A stretch of DNA of 64,000 nt, from assembly GCA_016721505.1 (NCBI GenBank), contig JADKHX010000001.1, forward strand, positions 62,001-126,000, written 5' to 3'. Made by a program: the position numbers and the translations under genes. Below, piece after piece: positions 52,028 through 60,419 of the stretch (its first letter is position 1; each line of letters begins with the position of its first letter). Source of the DNA: Rhodocyclaceae bacterium (lineage in GTDB: Bacteria; Pseudomonadota; Gammaproteobacteria; Burkholderiales; Rhodocyclaceae). Below the pieces are notes generated by a model. It made no database searches. It had not been told where the DNA came from and saw nothing but the letters and a program-made list of their open reading frames with translations.

Positions 52028-53203
52028 TCAAACATCCTTAAGCGCTTCAATTATCCATTCGCCATTGCGGCGCATCAATTGCCGGTCACATCCTGCAGCC
52101 GTCCATGTTCCATCATGGCCTGGCAAGGCAAACATCACCCGTTCACCAAGCGCGCGTAGACGTTCTGCTTCAGCATGCAATGCATCATCTTCCGGCCACG
52201 GTACTAATATCGCACCGCGCATTTGGCTGGGTTTCGCGACACGCAAGACCTCACGTAAATCCATTGAAAACCCGGTCGCCGGGCGGGCACGTCCGTAAGC
52301 CAAACCAACTTCGTCATATCGCCCGCCACGCGCGATGGCGAAGGCGCTGCCAGCGCAATAAGCGGCAAAAGCGACACCGGTGTGATAGTGATAGCCGCGC
52401 AAATCAGCAAGGTCGAAATTCAACGCCGATTCACTTACGGAACCACTCAAGGCATCGGCCAGCCGATTTAGTTCATCGAGCGCCAATATTATTTCGGCTT
52501 CTGCGGGTAAAACCTTTGCTGCGTCGACTAGCACTTCACGGCCACCGTAGAGTGTCGGCAAGACCAGCAAACCACTTCGGTAGGGCTCAGCCACCCCTGC
52601 CGTCAGATCGCGCAGCGTCGAGGCATCTTTGGCTTGCAGCGCCGAAAAAATCTCCAACTCCTGCACGGGACTAAGCCCGGCATGACGAACCAGCGCACGG
52701 AATACGCCGACATGGCCAAAATCCATTCGACTCGCACTGAGCGCGCATAAATCGAGTGCCTCGGCTAACAAGCGAATAATTTCGATGTCGGCCTCCAAAC
52801 CCGAGTGACCATAAAGCTCAGCGCCGATTTGCAACGGCTCGCGAGTCGCCTGAAATCCGGCCGGCAAGGTGTGCACCACGCTACCGCAATAGCACAGGCG
52901 AGAGACGCCTTCACGCCCCAATAAATGCGCATCAATGCGCGCCACCTGCGGCGTAATGTCGGCACGCAGACCCATGCTGCGACCCGACAATTGGTCGACA
53001 AGTTTAAAAGTTTGCAGGTCTACATCGCGACCACTACCGGTGAGCAGCGACTCGACAAATTCGAGCAAGGGTGGGATAACGAACTCATAACCATGGGCAG
53101 CGAAACGATCGAGCAAGCGACGGCGTAAAGCTTCAAGCTGGGCTGCTTCACCTGGCAACACATCCTCAATCGCTTCCGGCAACAGCCAGCGCATGGCAGA
53201 CAT
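52028..53203 (-). CDS. hisZ: ATP phosphoribosyltransferase regulatory subunit HisZ
   Basis: A 391-residue HisRS-like protein without tRNA synthetase activity, which activates the short form of HisG in histidine synthesis. The N-terminus MRWLLPEAIEDVLPGEA fits HisZ (start possibly at 53194). The class II fold motifs LVDQLSGRSMGLRADITPQVARI and YYHTGVAFAAY-like stretches are present, while the anticodon-binding domain is lacking. It sits between the DUF2065 gene and purA, the usual betaproteobacterial position. Confidence 0.95.
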   Translation of the reverse strand: MSAMRWLLPEAIEDVLPGEAAQLEALRRRLLDRFAAHGYEFVIPPLLEFVESLLTGSGRDVDLQTFKLVDQLSGRSMGLRADITPQVARIDAHLLGREGVSRLCYCGSVVHTLPAGFQATREPLQIGAELYGHSGLEADIEIIRLLAEALDLCALSASRMDFGHVGVFRALVRHAGLSPVQELEIFSALQAKDASTLRDLTAGVAEPYRSGLLVLPTLYGGREVLVDAAKVLPAEAEIILALDELNRLADALSGSVSESALNFDLADLRGYHYHTGVAFAAYCAGSAFAIARGGRYDEVGLAYGRARPATGFSMDLREVLRVAKPSQMRGAILVPWPEDDALHAEAERLRALGERVMFALPGHDGTWTAAGCDRQLMRRNGEWIIEALKDV

Positions 53204-53205
53204 GT

Positions 53206-53394
53206 TTAGCGTAGCACCATAAAAATAATCGCACCCAACAGCAAGGATGACAAGCCAAGAAAGCGAATCTGTCCGTCGCTCAACTCCGTCACCCGCTTGA
53301 AGGTTTCACGCCACACTTTGGGCGCGACAAAGGGTAAGAAACCCTCAATCACCAACATCAAGGCGAAAGCCAGCAGCAGGGTTTTATCCATCAT
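53206..53394 (-). CDS. DUF2065 family small membrane protein
   Basis: A 62-residue protein of two hydrophobic segments (about 5-24 and 43-61), with GFLPFVAPKVWRETFKRV and IRFLGLSSLLLGAIIFMV. This is the YjeT/DUF2065 family, found beside hflC and purA in many proteobacteria. Its role is unknown. It ends 2 bases before hisZ. Confidence 0.9.
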   Translation of the reverse strand: MMDKTLLLAFALMLVIEGFLPFVAPKVWRETFKRVTELSDGQIRFLGLSSLLLGAIIFMVLR

Positions 53395-53407
53395 GCAGAA
53401 CCGAAAA

Positions 53408-54283
53408 TTACTTGCCGCGACCGCTATTCTTCAGGTACTTGAAGAAATCCGAGTTCGGCTCAATGACTAACAGGTCGCTCTTGCTACGGAAACTGCCGCG
53501 ATAAGCCTCAAGGCTGCGATAGAAGGCATAAAACTCAGCGTTTTCGCTAAAGGCTTTGCCGTAAGTTGCGGCCGCTTTGGCATCCCCCTCACCCTTAACC
53601 TTTTGCGCATCACGATAGGCTTCGGCGACAATCACTTCACGTTGACGGTCGGCATCGGCACGAATCTTCTCTGCCTCCGCTGCGCCTTCAGAACGCAGTT
53701 CGTTGGCAACCCGCTTACGTTCAGTTTCCATCCGGCGGTAAACCGATTCCGATACTTCTGGCGGCAAATCAACGCGCTTCAAGCGCACATCGACAATCTC
53801 AATGCCGATCGCGCGTAACTCAGCATCCGCCTTCTTTTGTACGTCAGAGGTAATCTTATCCCTCGCCCCCGAAACCACATCGTGCACGGTACGTTTGCCG
53901 AACTCTTCACGCAGGCCGGCATTGACCGTTTGTGTCAGTCGAGTACGCGCAATTTGCTCGTCTCCAGCAACGGAAATGTAGTAGGTCTTGACATCGGCTA
54001 TCCGCCACTTAATGAAGGAGTCCACCAACACCGGCTTCTTTTCTGCAGTCAGAAATCTTTCCGGGTCCGGTGAATCCATGGTCAAGATACGCTTCTCAAG
54101 CAACTTCACGTTTTGTATCAACGGCCACTTAAAAGCGAGGCCCGGCTCGGTAATAACTTCCTTGATTTCACCCAGCTGGAAAATAATCGCGTACTGACGT
54201 TGATCGACTGTAAACAGTGTCATGCTGAGCAAAACGATGCTTGCTAGGACGCTTGAAATGATAAAAGGTAGACCGCGCTGCAT
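53408..54283 (-). CDS. hflC: HflC, protease modulator (SPFH family)
   Basis: A 291-residue membrane-anchored protein with one N-terminal helix (about 7-24) and an SPFH/band 7 domain: FTVDQRQYAIIFQLGEIKEVI, then KRILTMDSPDPERFLT and VDVRLKRVDLPPEVSESVYRRM. A coiled coil (RVANELRSEGAAEAEKIRADADRQ, shown in part) follows. With HflK it forms the periplasmic cage around FtsH. Its start overlaps the hflK stop by 1 base. Confidence 0.96.
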   Translation of the reverse strand: MQRGLPFIISSVLASIVLLSMTLFTVDQRQYAIIFQLGEIKEVITEPGLAFKWPLIQNVKLLEKRILTMDSPDPERFLTAEKKPVLVDSFIKWRIADVKTYYISVAGDEQIARTRLTQTVNAGLREEFGKRTVHDVVSGARDKITSDVQKKADAELRAIGIEIVDVRLKRVDLPPEVSESVYRRMETERKRVANELRSEGAAEAEKIRADADRQREVIVAEAYRDAQKVKGEGDAKAAATYGKAFSENAEFYAFYRSLEAYRGSFRSKSDLLVIEPNSDFFKYLKNSGRGK

Positions 54284-55581
54284 TATCTTTCTCCTCGGTC
54301 ACGCGAGCGCAAACTGTCTCGCGAACGTCCATCGGAGCCTCTCTCAACCGCCGGAACCCGCTCCGTCTGTGGCGGTGATTCGGCGTGCGAAGTGGTTGCT
54401 GATGAGGCGGCGTTGTTTCCCGCCGGCGCGGCTAGCTGAACAGAGTCTGACATATTGGCGCCACTTGCAACGGTCGCGCCAGCAGTCGCTTGCATCAGCT
54501 TGTCGAGCGGCAAATACAATAAATTGCCCTGACCTTTGGCGTCGACCATTACTTTGCTGGTGTTCGAGTAGACCTGTTGCATGGTTTCCAGATACAGGCG
54601 CTGACGTGTGACTTCAGGTGCCTTTTGATACTCGCTCAAAATCTGCTTGAACCGCGAGGCATCACCTTCGGCCATTGCAATAATGCGCTGCTTGTAACCG
54701 CTCGCTTCCTCGAACAATCTTGAGGCCGTACCACGCGCTCGCGGCACCACGTCATTGGCATAGGCTTGGCCCTCGTTTTTTTGACGCTCGCGGTCCTGCC
54801 CCGCCTTGACAGCATCATCAAACGCCGCCTGCACCTGCTCCGGCGGCTGGGTTCCTTGCATGCTGACCGAACGCACTTGGATGCCAGTTTGGTAGCGATC
54901 AAGAATTTCTTGAATCAACTTTTGCGTATTGGCCGCAATTGCATCGCGCCCTTCGTACAGCACAAAGTCCATCTTGCTCTTGCCGACTACTTCACGAATC
55001 GCGGTTTCCGACGCCTGCATCACAGAATCATCGGCAAAACGGTTGTTGAACAAATACGCCTGTGGATCCTTGAGCAGGTACTGGACGGCAAATTGAACGC
55101 TGACAATATTCTCATCATCAGTCAGCATCAATGCTTCTTTGTTAACGCGATTCTTTTCAGACGTGCGATAGCCGATTTCTATGGTTCTCACCGCGCTTAA
55201 ATTTACTGTCTCGTGACTCTGAACCGGCCACGGTAGGCGCCAACGCAAACCGGGCTCAGTGATTTCCTTGAAGCGGCCAAATTGCAGCACCACACCGCGT
55301 TGGCTCGCATCAACAATATAAAAGCCGCTAGCCGACCACAGTAACACCACTAAGCCGAGCACGACACCCACGCCGCCGCCAAATTGACGCGGGCTAATGT
55401 TTGGCATGCCGCCGCCGGTGCCATTACCGCCGCCATTGGCTTTGGGTTTATTGCCTAGCAAACCGGACAAACGGCGATTGAAATCACGCCAAATTTCTTC
55501 GAGATCCGGTGGCCCTTGATTGCCGCCGCCTTTGTTACCGCCGCCGGGCGTATTGCCCCAGCCGTTGTCATTCATGGCCAT
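54283..55581 (-). CDS. hflK: HflK, protease modulator (SPFH family)
   Basis: A 432-residue partner of HflC. The N-terminus is Gly/Asn-rich (NDNGWGNTPGGGNKGGG), with one helix at about 75-95, then an SPFH domain (IVDASQRGVVLQFGRFKEI, YRTSEKNRVNKEALMLTDDE). The Pro/Ser-rich C-terminal tail is poorly conserved. I chose the ATG at 55581, 6 bases after AGGA; starts at 55575 and 55599 are in frame. Confidence 0.95.
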   Translation of the reverse strand: MAMNDNGWGNTPGGGNKGGGNQGPPDLEEIWRDFNRRLSGLLGNKPKANGGGNGTGGGMPNISPRQFGGGVGVVLGLVVLLWSASGFYIVDASQRGVVLQFGRFKEITEPGLRWRLPWPVQSHETVNLSAVRTIEIGYRTSEKNRVNKEALMLTDDENIVSVQFAVQYLLKDPQAYLFNNRFADDSVMQASETAIREVVGKSKMDFVLYEGRDAIAANTQKLIQEILDRYQTGIQVRSVSMQGTQPPEQVQAAFDDAVKAGQDRERQKNEGQAYANDVVPRARGTASRLFEEASGYKQRIIAMAEGDASRFKQILSEYQKAPEVTRQRLYLETMQQVYSNTSKVMVDAKGQGNLLYLPLDKLMQATAGATVASGANMSDSVQLAAPAGNNAASSATTSHAESPPQTERVPAVERGSDGRSRDSLRSRDRGER

Positions 55582-55663
55582 CAATATTCCTGCTATCACG
55601 ATATTTAGTCTTGAGATTTAGAAAGGTTTGGAGCGTCGCCGTGCGGCTTTGCTGCAAGCACAG

Positions 55664-56857
55664 CTAGACTGTTTCGGGTTCAGTGTCGGGGGAGATTTGG
55701 TAGCTGCTAATTGATGGAATTCGGCTATTGGAGATTTGTGCCAAAGCATCGCGCAATAAGCTCAAACCGTCACCACACTTGGCACTTAAGCGGACGCGTC
55801 GAATCTTACCATAGGCCGAATTCTGCGCACTGTTCGCCATATCGTTTGACATCAATAGATCGTCCTCGGTATCAACCCCAGGCGCGACCAAGGTCGCATC
55901 AATTTTGTTCCAAATCAGGATTTGCGGAACCTCGGCTGCACCGATTTCCGCCAGCACTTCGTTAACTGACGCTATTTGTTGCTCGCGTGCCGGGCTAGCC
56001 GCATCAACCACATGCAGGAGTAGATCAGCTTGTGCTGTTTCTTCCAATGTGGCGTGAAACGCAGCGACCAAAGAATGTGGCAGATCGCGGATGAAGCCGA
56101 CGGTATCGGAGAGCACAATTTGTCCCGCGCCTTCGACGTAGAGCCGCCGTGAAGTGGTATCGAGCGTGGCAAACAGCTTGTCGGCGGCATAGGCTCCGGC
56201 TTTGGTTAAAGCGTTGAACAGTGTGCTCTTGCCGGCATTGGTGTAGCCGACCAAAGAAACGGCGAGCACTTCACTGCGGCCACGGGATTTGCGCCGAACC
56301 CCACGCTGGCGTTCCAGCACTTTCAAACGATCTTTGAGCAAGGCCACACGTTTGCCGAGCAATCGTCGATCGGTTTCCAACTGCTTTTCGCCGGGTCCGC
56401 GCATGCCAACGCCACCCTTTTCGCGATCCAGGTGCGTCCAACCGCGCACAAGGCGCGTAGCCATGTGTTGCAGTTGCGCCAATTCGACTTGCAACTTGCC
56501 TTCGTGACTGTTGGCACGCTGCGCAAAAATATCGAGAATGAGGGTATTGCGGTCAACTACGCGGCGCTTGAGCTCGCGCTCGAGATTGCGTTGCTGGGCG
56601 GGGCTGAGCGCGTGATTGAAGACCACCAAATCCGCCTCATGTGCGTGCGCAAACTCGGCGATTTCCACAACCTTACCCTTGCCGGCGAATAGCGCTGCGT
56701 CAGGCGCCGCCCGCCGCCCGGTGACCACACCGACCGAGCTCACCGCCGCACTGGTAATCAATAATTCAAATTCGGAGAGTCGTTCGGCAAAGTCGCCCTC
56801 ACCGAAATCAAGCTGCACCAGAACGGCCTTTTCGCCGCCGCCGGGACGATCAAACAC
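55664..56857 (-). CDS. hflX: GTPase HflX, ribosome-associated
   Basis: A 397-residue GTPase that splits stalled ribosomes. The N-terminal HflX domain (to about 180) has ALFAGKGKVVEIAEFAHAHE and LVVFNHALSPAQQRNLE; the linker has GVGMRGPGEKQLETDRR. The G domain motifs are G1 GYTNAGKSTLFN, G3 DTVGFIRDLP and G4 NKID. It follows hfq by 14 bases in the conserved hfq-hflX-hflK-hflC order. Confidence 0.96.
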   Translation of the reverse strand: MFDRPGGGEKAVLVQLDFGEGDFAERLSEFELLITSAAVSSVGVVTGRRAAPDAALFAGKGKVVEIAEFAHAHEADLVVFNHALSPAQQRNLERELKRRVVDRNTLILDIFAQRANSHEGKLQVELAQLQHMATRLVRGWTHLDREKGGVGMRGPGEKQLETDRRLLGKRVALLKDRLKVLERQRGVRRKSRGRSEVLAVSLVGYTNAGKSTLFNALTKAGAYAADKLFATLDTTSRRLYVEGAGQIVLSDTVGFIRDLPHSLVAAFHATLEETAQADLLLHVVDAASPAREQQIASVNEVLAEIGAAEVPQILIWNKIDATLVAPGVDTEDDLLMSNDMANSAQNSAYGKIRRVRLSAKCGDGLSLLRDALAQISNSRIPSISSYQISPDTEPETV

Positions 56858-56871
56858 GTGATGGCATGAAT

Positions 56872-57111
56872 CTAGGCTTCGCCATCTTCCTCGTGCGCGA
56901 AATTGACCGCACGCGCGGGAACGATGGTTGAGATGGCATGCTTGTAAACCATTTGCGTCACAGTGTTTTTAAGTAGCACGACATATTGGTCGAACGACTC
57001 TACTTGTCCCTGCAACTTGATGCCATTGACGAGATAAATCGACACCGGAACATGTTCGCGTCGCAGTGTGTTTAAAAACGGGTCTTGTAATGATTGCCCT
57101 TTGTTACTCAT
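56872..57111 (-). CDS. hfq: RNA chaperone Hfq
   Basis: A 79-residue Sm-like protein that pairs small RNAs with mRNAs. The sequence starts MSNKGQSLQDPFLNTLRRE, with Sm1 VSIYLVNGIKLQGQVESFDQ and Sm2 MVYKHAISTIVPAR. The ATG at 57111 has AAGGTG 6 bases upstream; an in-frame ATG at 57120 is less likely. The acidic tail is short. Its promoter may lie in the 136-base gap after der, where a TATACAT box occurs at about 57159-57166. Confidence 0.97.
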   Translation of the reverse strand: MSNKGQSLQDPFLNTLRREHVPVSIYLVNGIKLQGQVESFDQYVVLLKNTVTQMVYKHAISTIVPARAVNFAHEEDGEA

Positions 57112-57199
57112 GTAATGCACCTTTGGAAAAATGAATTTTTTTGAGACTGGTGTGGCTAATGTATACGATTTGCAGTGGCTAAGCTATTAGTGCATTCAA

Positions 57200-57229
57200 T
57201 TAACGGCGTGTGGCCAGCACCAACTGGCG
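57200..57229 (-). repeat. VGAG repeat copy 14, between der and hfq
   Basis: Minus-strand copy: CGCCAGTTGGTGCTGG, CCA, CACGCCGTTAA, close to the consensus. It lies 18 bases after the der stop and about 90 bases upstream of hfq, in the likely hfq promoter region. Confidence 0.87.
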
Positions 57230-57247
57230 ACTGTGATGACTAAGCGT

Positions 57248-58573
57248 CTATGCCTTTTCCGCAAACGGATTCGTCGTGCTCTTGTATTGAATCCGCAAGG
57301 GTGTTCCAGTAAGTTTGAAAACTTCCATAAAGTGATGTTCGAGATAGCGGGTGTAGGACGATGGAATGTGATCAAGCGCGTTACCGTGTATCACGATAAT
57401 CGGTGGATTGCTTCCGCCTTGATGGGCGTAACGCATTTTCGGACGAAACAGTCCGTGGCGTGGTGGTGCTTGTTTTTCGACCGCTGAAATCAATGCGCGG
57501 GTGAGTTTCGGCGTGGACATTTTCGCCATCGCGGCGGCGTAGGCTTTGTTGACCGAGCTAAGTATCGTACTGATACCTTGGCCTTTGAGCGCCGAGACAT
57601 GGTGCACTTTGGCAAAACCCAAGAAATTCAATTTACGTGCGATTTCGATCTTGATACGCTCACGCCGATAGTCGTCAATTGCATCCCATTTATTTACCGC
57701 AACCACCAGCGCCCGACCCGCATCAATGCAAAAGCCAGCGATGTGTGCGTCTTGGTCAGAAATATCCTGACTGGCGTCGACCATCAACACCACAACATTG
57801 GATTCTTCAACCGCCTGTAAGGTTTTGATAACCGAAAACTTTTCTATCGTCTCAAATACCTTGCCACGGCGACGCAGTCCTGCCGTATCGATCAGCGTGT
57901 AGTGACGGCCGTTCTTTTCGAACGGCACTTCAATTGCGTCGCGAGTAGTGCCGGGCATGTCAAACGCAATCACCCGCTCTTCGCCGAGCAAGGTATTGAT
58001 GAAAGTACTTTTGCCCACGTTGGGACGACCAACGATGGCCACGCGCGGGCCTTGCTCGTCGTCAGTACCGTCGTCTTTTTCTGGAAAGCGAGCGAGCGCC
58101 AACTCAACCAATTCGCGAACGCCTTCGCCGTGTGATGACGAAATGACATAAGGCTCGCCACAGCCAAGTTCGAAGAATTCTGCTGCCACCACATCACGAT
58201 TCATGCCCTCGCCTTTGTTGGCGGCAAGCAGCACGGGGCGGCCACTGCGACGCAGCAAATCGGCAATCACTTTGTCTTGTGCTGTCAATCCGACGCGAAC
58301 GTCTACGACGAACAGCAACACATCGGCCTCGGCAATTGCGGCTTCGGCTTGGCGCGCCATTTCAACCACGATGCCTTCTTTGGCTTGGGGTTCAAAGCCA
58401 CCGGTATCGACCACCAAATGTGGCTTTGTAGACAGCCGGCCATGCCCGTAATGGCGGTCGCGCGTTAGCCCGGGTTGATCGGCGACCAGTGCATCGCGTG
58501 ATCGCGTCATGCGATTGAACAGCGTTGATTTGCCGACGTTGGGTCGGCCAACAATTACCAGCGTTGGTTTCAT
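57248..58573 (-). CDS. der: Ribosome-assembly GTPase Der (EngA)
   Basis: A 441-residue protein with two tandem GTPase domains and a C-terminal KH-like domain, needed for 50S assembly. The first domain has GRPNVGKSTLFNRM and DTGG; the second, from about residue 180, has GRPNVGKSTFINTL, DTAGLRRRGKV and NKWD. The KH-like end has PPRHGLFRPKMRYAHQGGSN and GNALDHIPSSYTRYLE. The start overlaps the bamB stop by ATGA. Confidence 0.97.
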   Translation of the reverse strand: MKPTLVIVGRPNVGKSTLFNRMTRSRDALVADQPGLTRDRHYGHGRLSTKPHLVVDTGGFEPQAKEGIVVEMARQAEAAIAEADVLLFVVDVRVGLTAQDKVIADLLRRSGRPVLLAANKGEGMNRDVVAAEFFELGCGEPYVISSSHGEGVRELVELALARFPEKDDGTDDEQGPRVAIVGRPNVGKSTFINTLLGEERVIAFDMPGTTRDAIEVPFEKNGRHYTLIDTAGLRRRGKVFETIEKFSVIKTLQAVEESNVVVLMVDASQDISDQDAHIAGFCIDAGRALVVAVNKWDAIDDYRRERIKIEIARKLNFLGFAKVHHVSALKGQGISTILSSVNKAYAAAMAKMSTPKLTRALISAVEKQAPPRHGLFRPKMRYAHQGGSNPPIIVIHGNALDHIPSSYTRYLEHHFMEVFKLTGTPLRIQYKSTTNPFAEKA

Positions 58574-59733
58574 TTTGCCGTGATGGCGAACACCCCACCG
58601 TTGATCGTCTGCACCAGCGCACCTGTTGGCGTGCGAACAATCTCAGCTCTGACAGCACTGCCGTCTGTGGTCAAACGTCCAATGAAAGCGCCATCCGAAT
58701 GACGCAGAACATGCACGATGCCTTGCAAGTCGGCGACGAAAATCTCACTGCCAATAACTAAGGGGCGAGTTAATTCTCGATTGGTCAGCTTGTCTTGTTT
58801 CCACAAGCTTGCACCGGTGCTGCGATCCAAGGCATGCACCGCACCGCTGTCATCCGACACGTACACATTTTTCGCATCGATATCCATTCCAACTGACGAC
58901 GACATATCGCGCGACCAAAGCACATTTCCATTGACACGATCGAAGCAGGACACCCTGCCTTGGTAGGTAGCTGAGCAAACTGTTCCGCCATTGACGGTCG
59001 GACGACTAGTCACATCGGCGATCCGCTCCAATTCAGTAGCGCCTTTAGGTTGCGTGACAGTACCTTCCCACAGCGCAACGCCATTTTGATTGTTTATCGC
59101 CACCAGTTTGCCGCCAGGAAACCCGGCCAGCGTCGCGTTACCATCCACTTGTACACCGACGTTTGAGCGCAGCACCAATGCAGGAGTCGACCGTTGGTAC
59201 AACCAACGACGCTTACCAGTCTGTGCGTCAAAACCATTGATGCGCGAGTCACCCGAACGAACGATCACCAAGTCTCCCACCAAGGCTGGCTGAGAAAGAA
59301 TTTCCGCACTCATTTGTGCTCGCCACAGTGGATGTCCGTCGGCCGCATCGAGCGTAACAACCTCGCCTTTCGGCGTGCCAACCACCACCCGTTTGCCGTC
59401 GCTGCCTACACCGCCGGACAACATGCCATCGACTGAAACCTTCCACATCGTGTTGCCGTCTTTATCGAGTTTCGCCACTGCGCCGTCACGACTAGCGACA
59501 AAGCTCACATCACCGACCACACTGGGCGTGAAGGTGAATTCGCCGGCACTACCAACACTGGCTTGCCATGATCGCACCGCATTGCTGCTGCCTTGCAGGG
59601 GTTGCAGTTCAGCAGGTTGCGCTTTTTTTGATGAAGTGAAAGGGTTAATTGAGTCAAGTGTCGAACAACCACCTAGGCTAAGTAAAAGACTGACTGCGCC
59701 TAAATAAAAATATGTTTTGCGAATGTTCATCAT
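58570..59733 (-). CDS. bamB: Outer-membrane assembly lipoprotein BamB
   Basis: A 387-residue lipoprotein of the BAM complex. The signal ends in a lipobox with Cys23 (LLLSLGGC). The rest is an eight-blade PQQ-type propeller: AKLDKDGNTMWKVSVDG, TLDAADGHPLWRAQM, GFDAQTGKRRWLYQ and ALDRSTGASLWKQ are successive blade motifs. It overlaps yfgM upstream and der downstream by ATGA, giving tight coupling. Confidence 0.95.
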   Translation of the reverse strand: MMNIRKTYFYLGAVSLLLSLGGCSTLDSINPFTSSKKAQPAELQPLQGSSNAVRSWQASVGSAGEFTFTPSVVGDVSFVASRDGAVAKLDKDGNTMWKVSVDGMLSGGVGSDGKRVVVGTPKGEVVTLDAADGHPLWRAQMSAEILSQPALVGDLVIVRSGDSRINGFDAQTGKRRWLYQRSTPALVLRSNVGVQVDGNATLAGFPGGKLVAINNQNGVALWEGTVTQPKGATELERIADVTSRPTVNGGTVCSATYQGRVSCFDRVNGNVLWSRDMSSSVGMDIDAKNVYVSDDSGAVHALDRSTGASLWKQDKLTNRELTRPLVIGSEIFVADLQGIVHVLRHSDGAFIGRLTTDGSAVRAEIVRTPTGALVQTINGGVFAITAK

Positions 59734-60419
59734 GGCTTCACTCCCGCACCTGCTAAGCCATCGAGTTTGGCTCGCAACACTTCTTGATAGGCCAAATTCC
59801 TGCTTCGGTCGGTACTCGTTGCGTCAGCCTGCGCTTGCTTGGCTTCCAGCGCGGTGGTGGCTTCTTCGTAGGCAACTCGCGCCTCGGCGACTTTGCCTTG
59901 CGCCAAATAGATATCCCCTTTGATTTCCTTATGCCGAATCAAGAACGCAGCAGCCGGCTCTGTTGCTAAGCGTGCCAATGCGCCGTCGTAATTCTTTTCA
60001 TCAAGCATCACCCCAGCCAAACGCAAATTTGCCAGGGCACGGATTGCGTCGTCGTTTGTGTTATCGGCCACCCATTGCAATTGAACTTGTGCAGTTTTCA
60101 ACTCACCAGCATCTTGCTGAACCTTTGCCGAGACCAGCGCGCCCATCGCAGCGTAGGCGGTGCGAGGAAATTTATCAATTAAATCGCCGGCCAATTCGCG
60201 CGTGCGCTTTGCATCGCGCTGATTCGCCGCCATCTGCAATCCACCATAGACCGCCGAAGCCTGGGCGGCTTGGTCACGCTGCCACCAGTTCCAGCCCTGC
60301 CAGCCGGCCACGGCGAGCGCCACCACCAATGCCACGCTGGTCACAAGATTGCCGTATTGGTTCCACCAAGTCTTTAGCTCGGCAAGTTGTTCTTGTTCTT
60401 CTAGGTCATAAACTGCCAT
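59730..60419 (-). CDS. yfgM: YfgM-like TPR protein, inner-membrane chaperone partner
   Basis: A 229-residue bitopic protein. The N-terminus AVYDLEEQEQLAELKTWWNQ is the family signature, followed by a membrane helix (LVTSVALVVALAVAGWQGW) and TPR-like repeats (AYAAMGALVSAKVQQDAGE). YfgM acts with PpiD at the Sec translocon. I chose the ATG at 60419; the frame is open to 60563 but that part lies within hisS. An ATG at 60425 is also possible. Confidence 0.9.
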   Translation of the reverse strand: MAVYDLEEQEQLAELKTWWNQYGNLVTSVALVVALAVAGWQGWNWWQRDQAAQASAVYGGLQMAANQRDAKRTRELAGDLIDKFPRTAYAAMGALVSAKVQQDAGELKTAQVQLQWVADNTNDDAIRALANLRLAGVMLDEKNYDGALARLATEPAAAFLIRHKEIKGDIYLAQGKVAEARVAYEEATTALEAKQAQADATSTDRSRNLAYQEVLRAKLDGLAGAGVKP

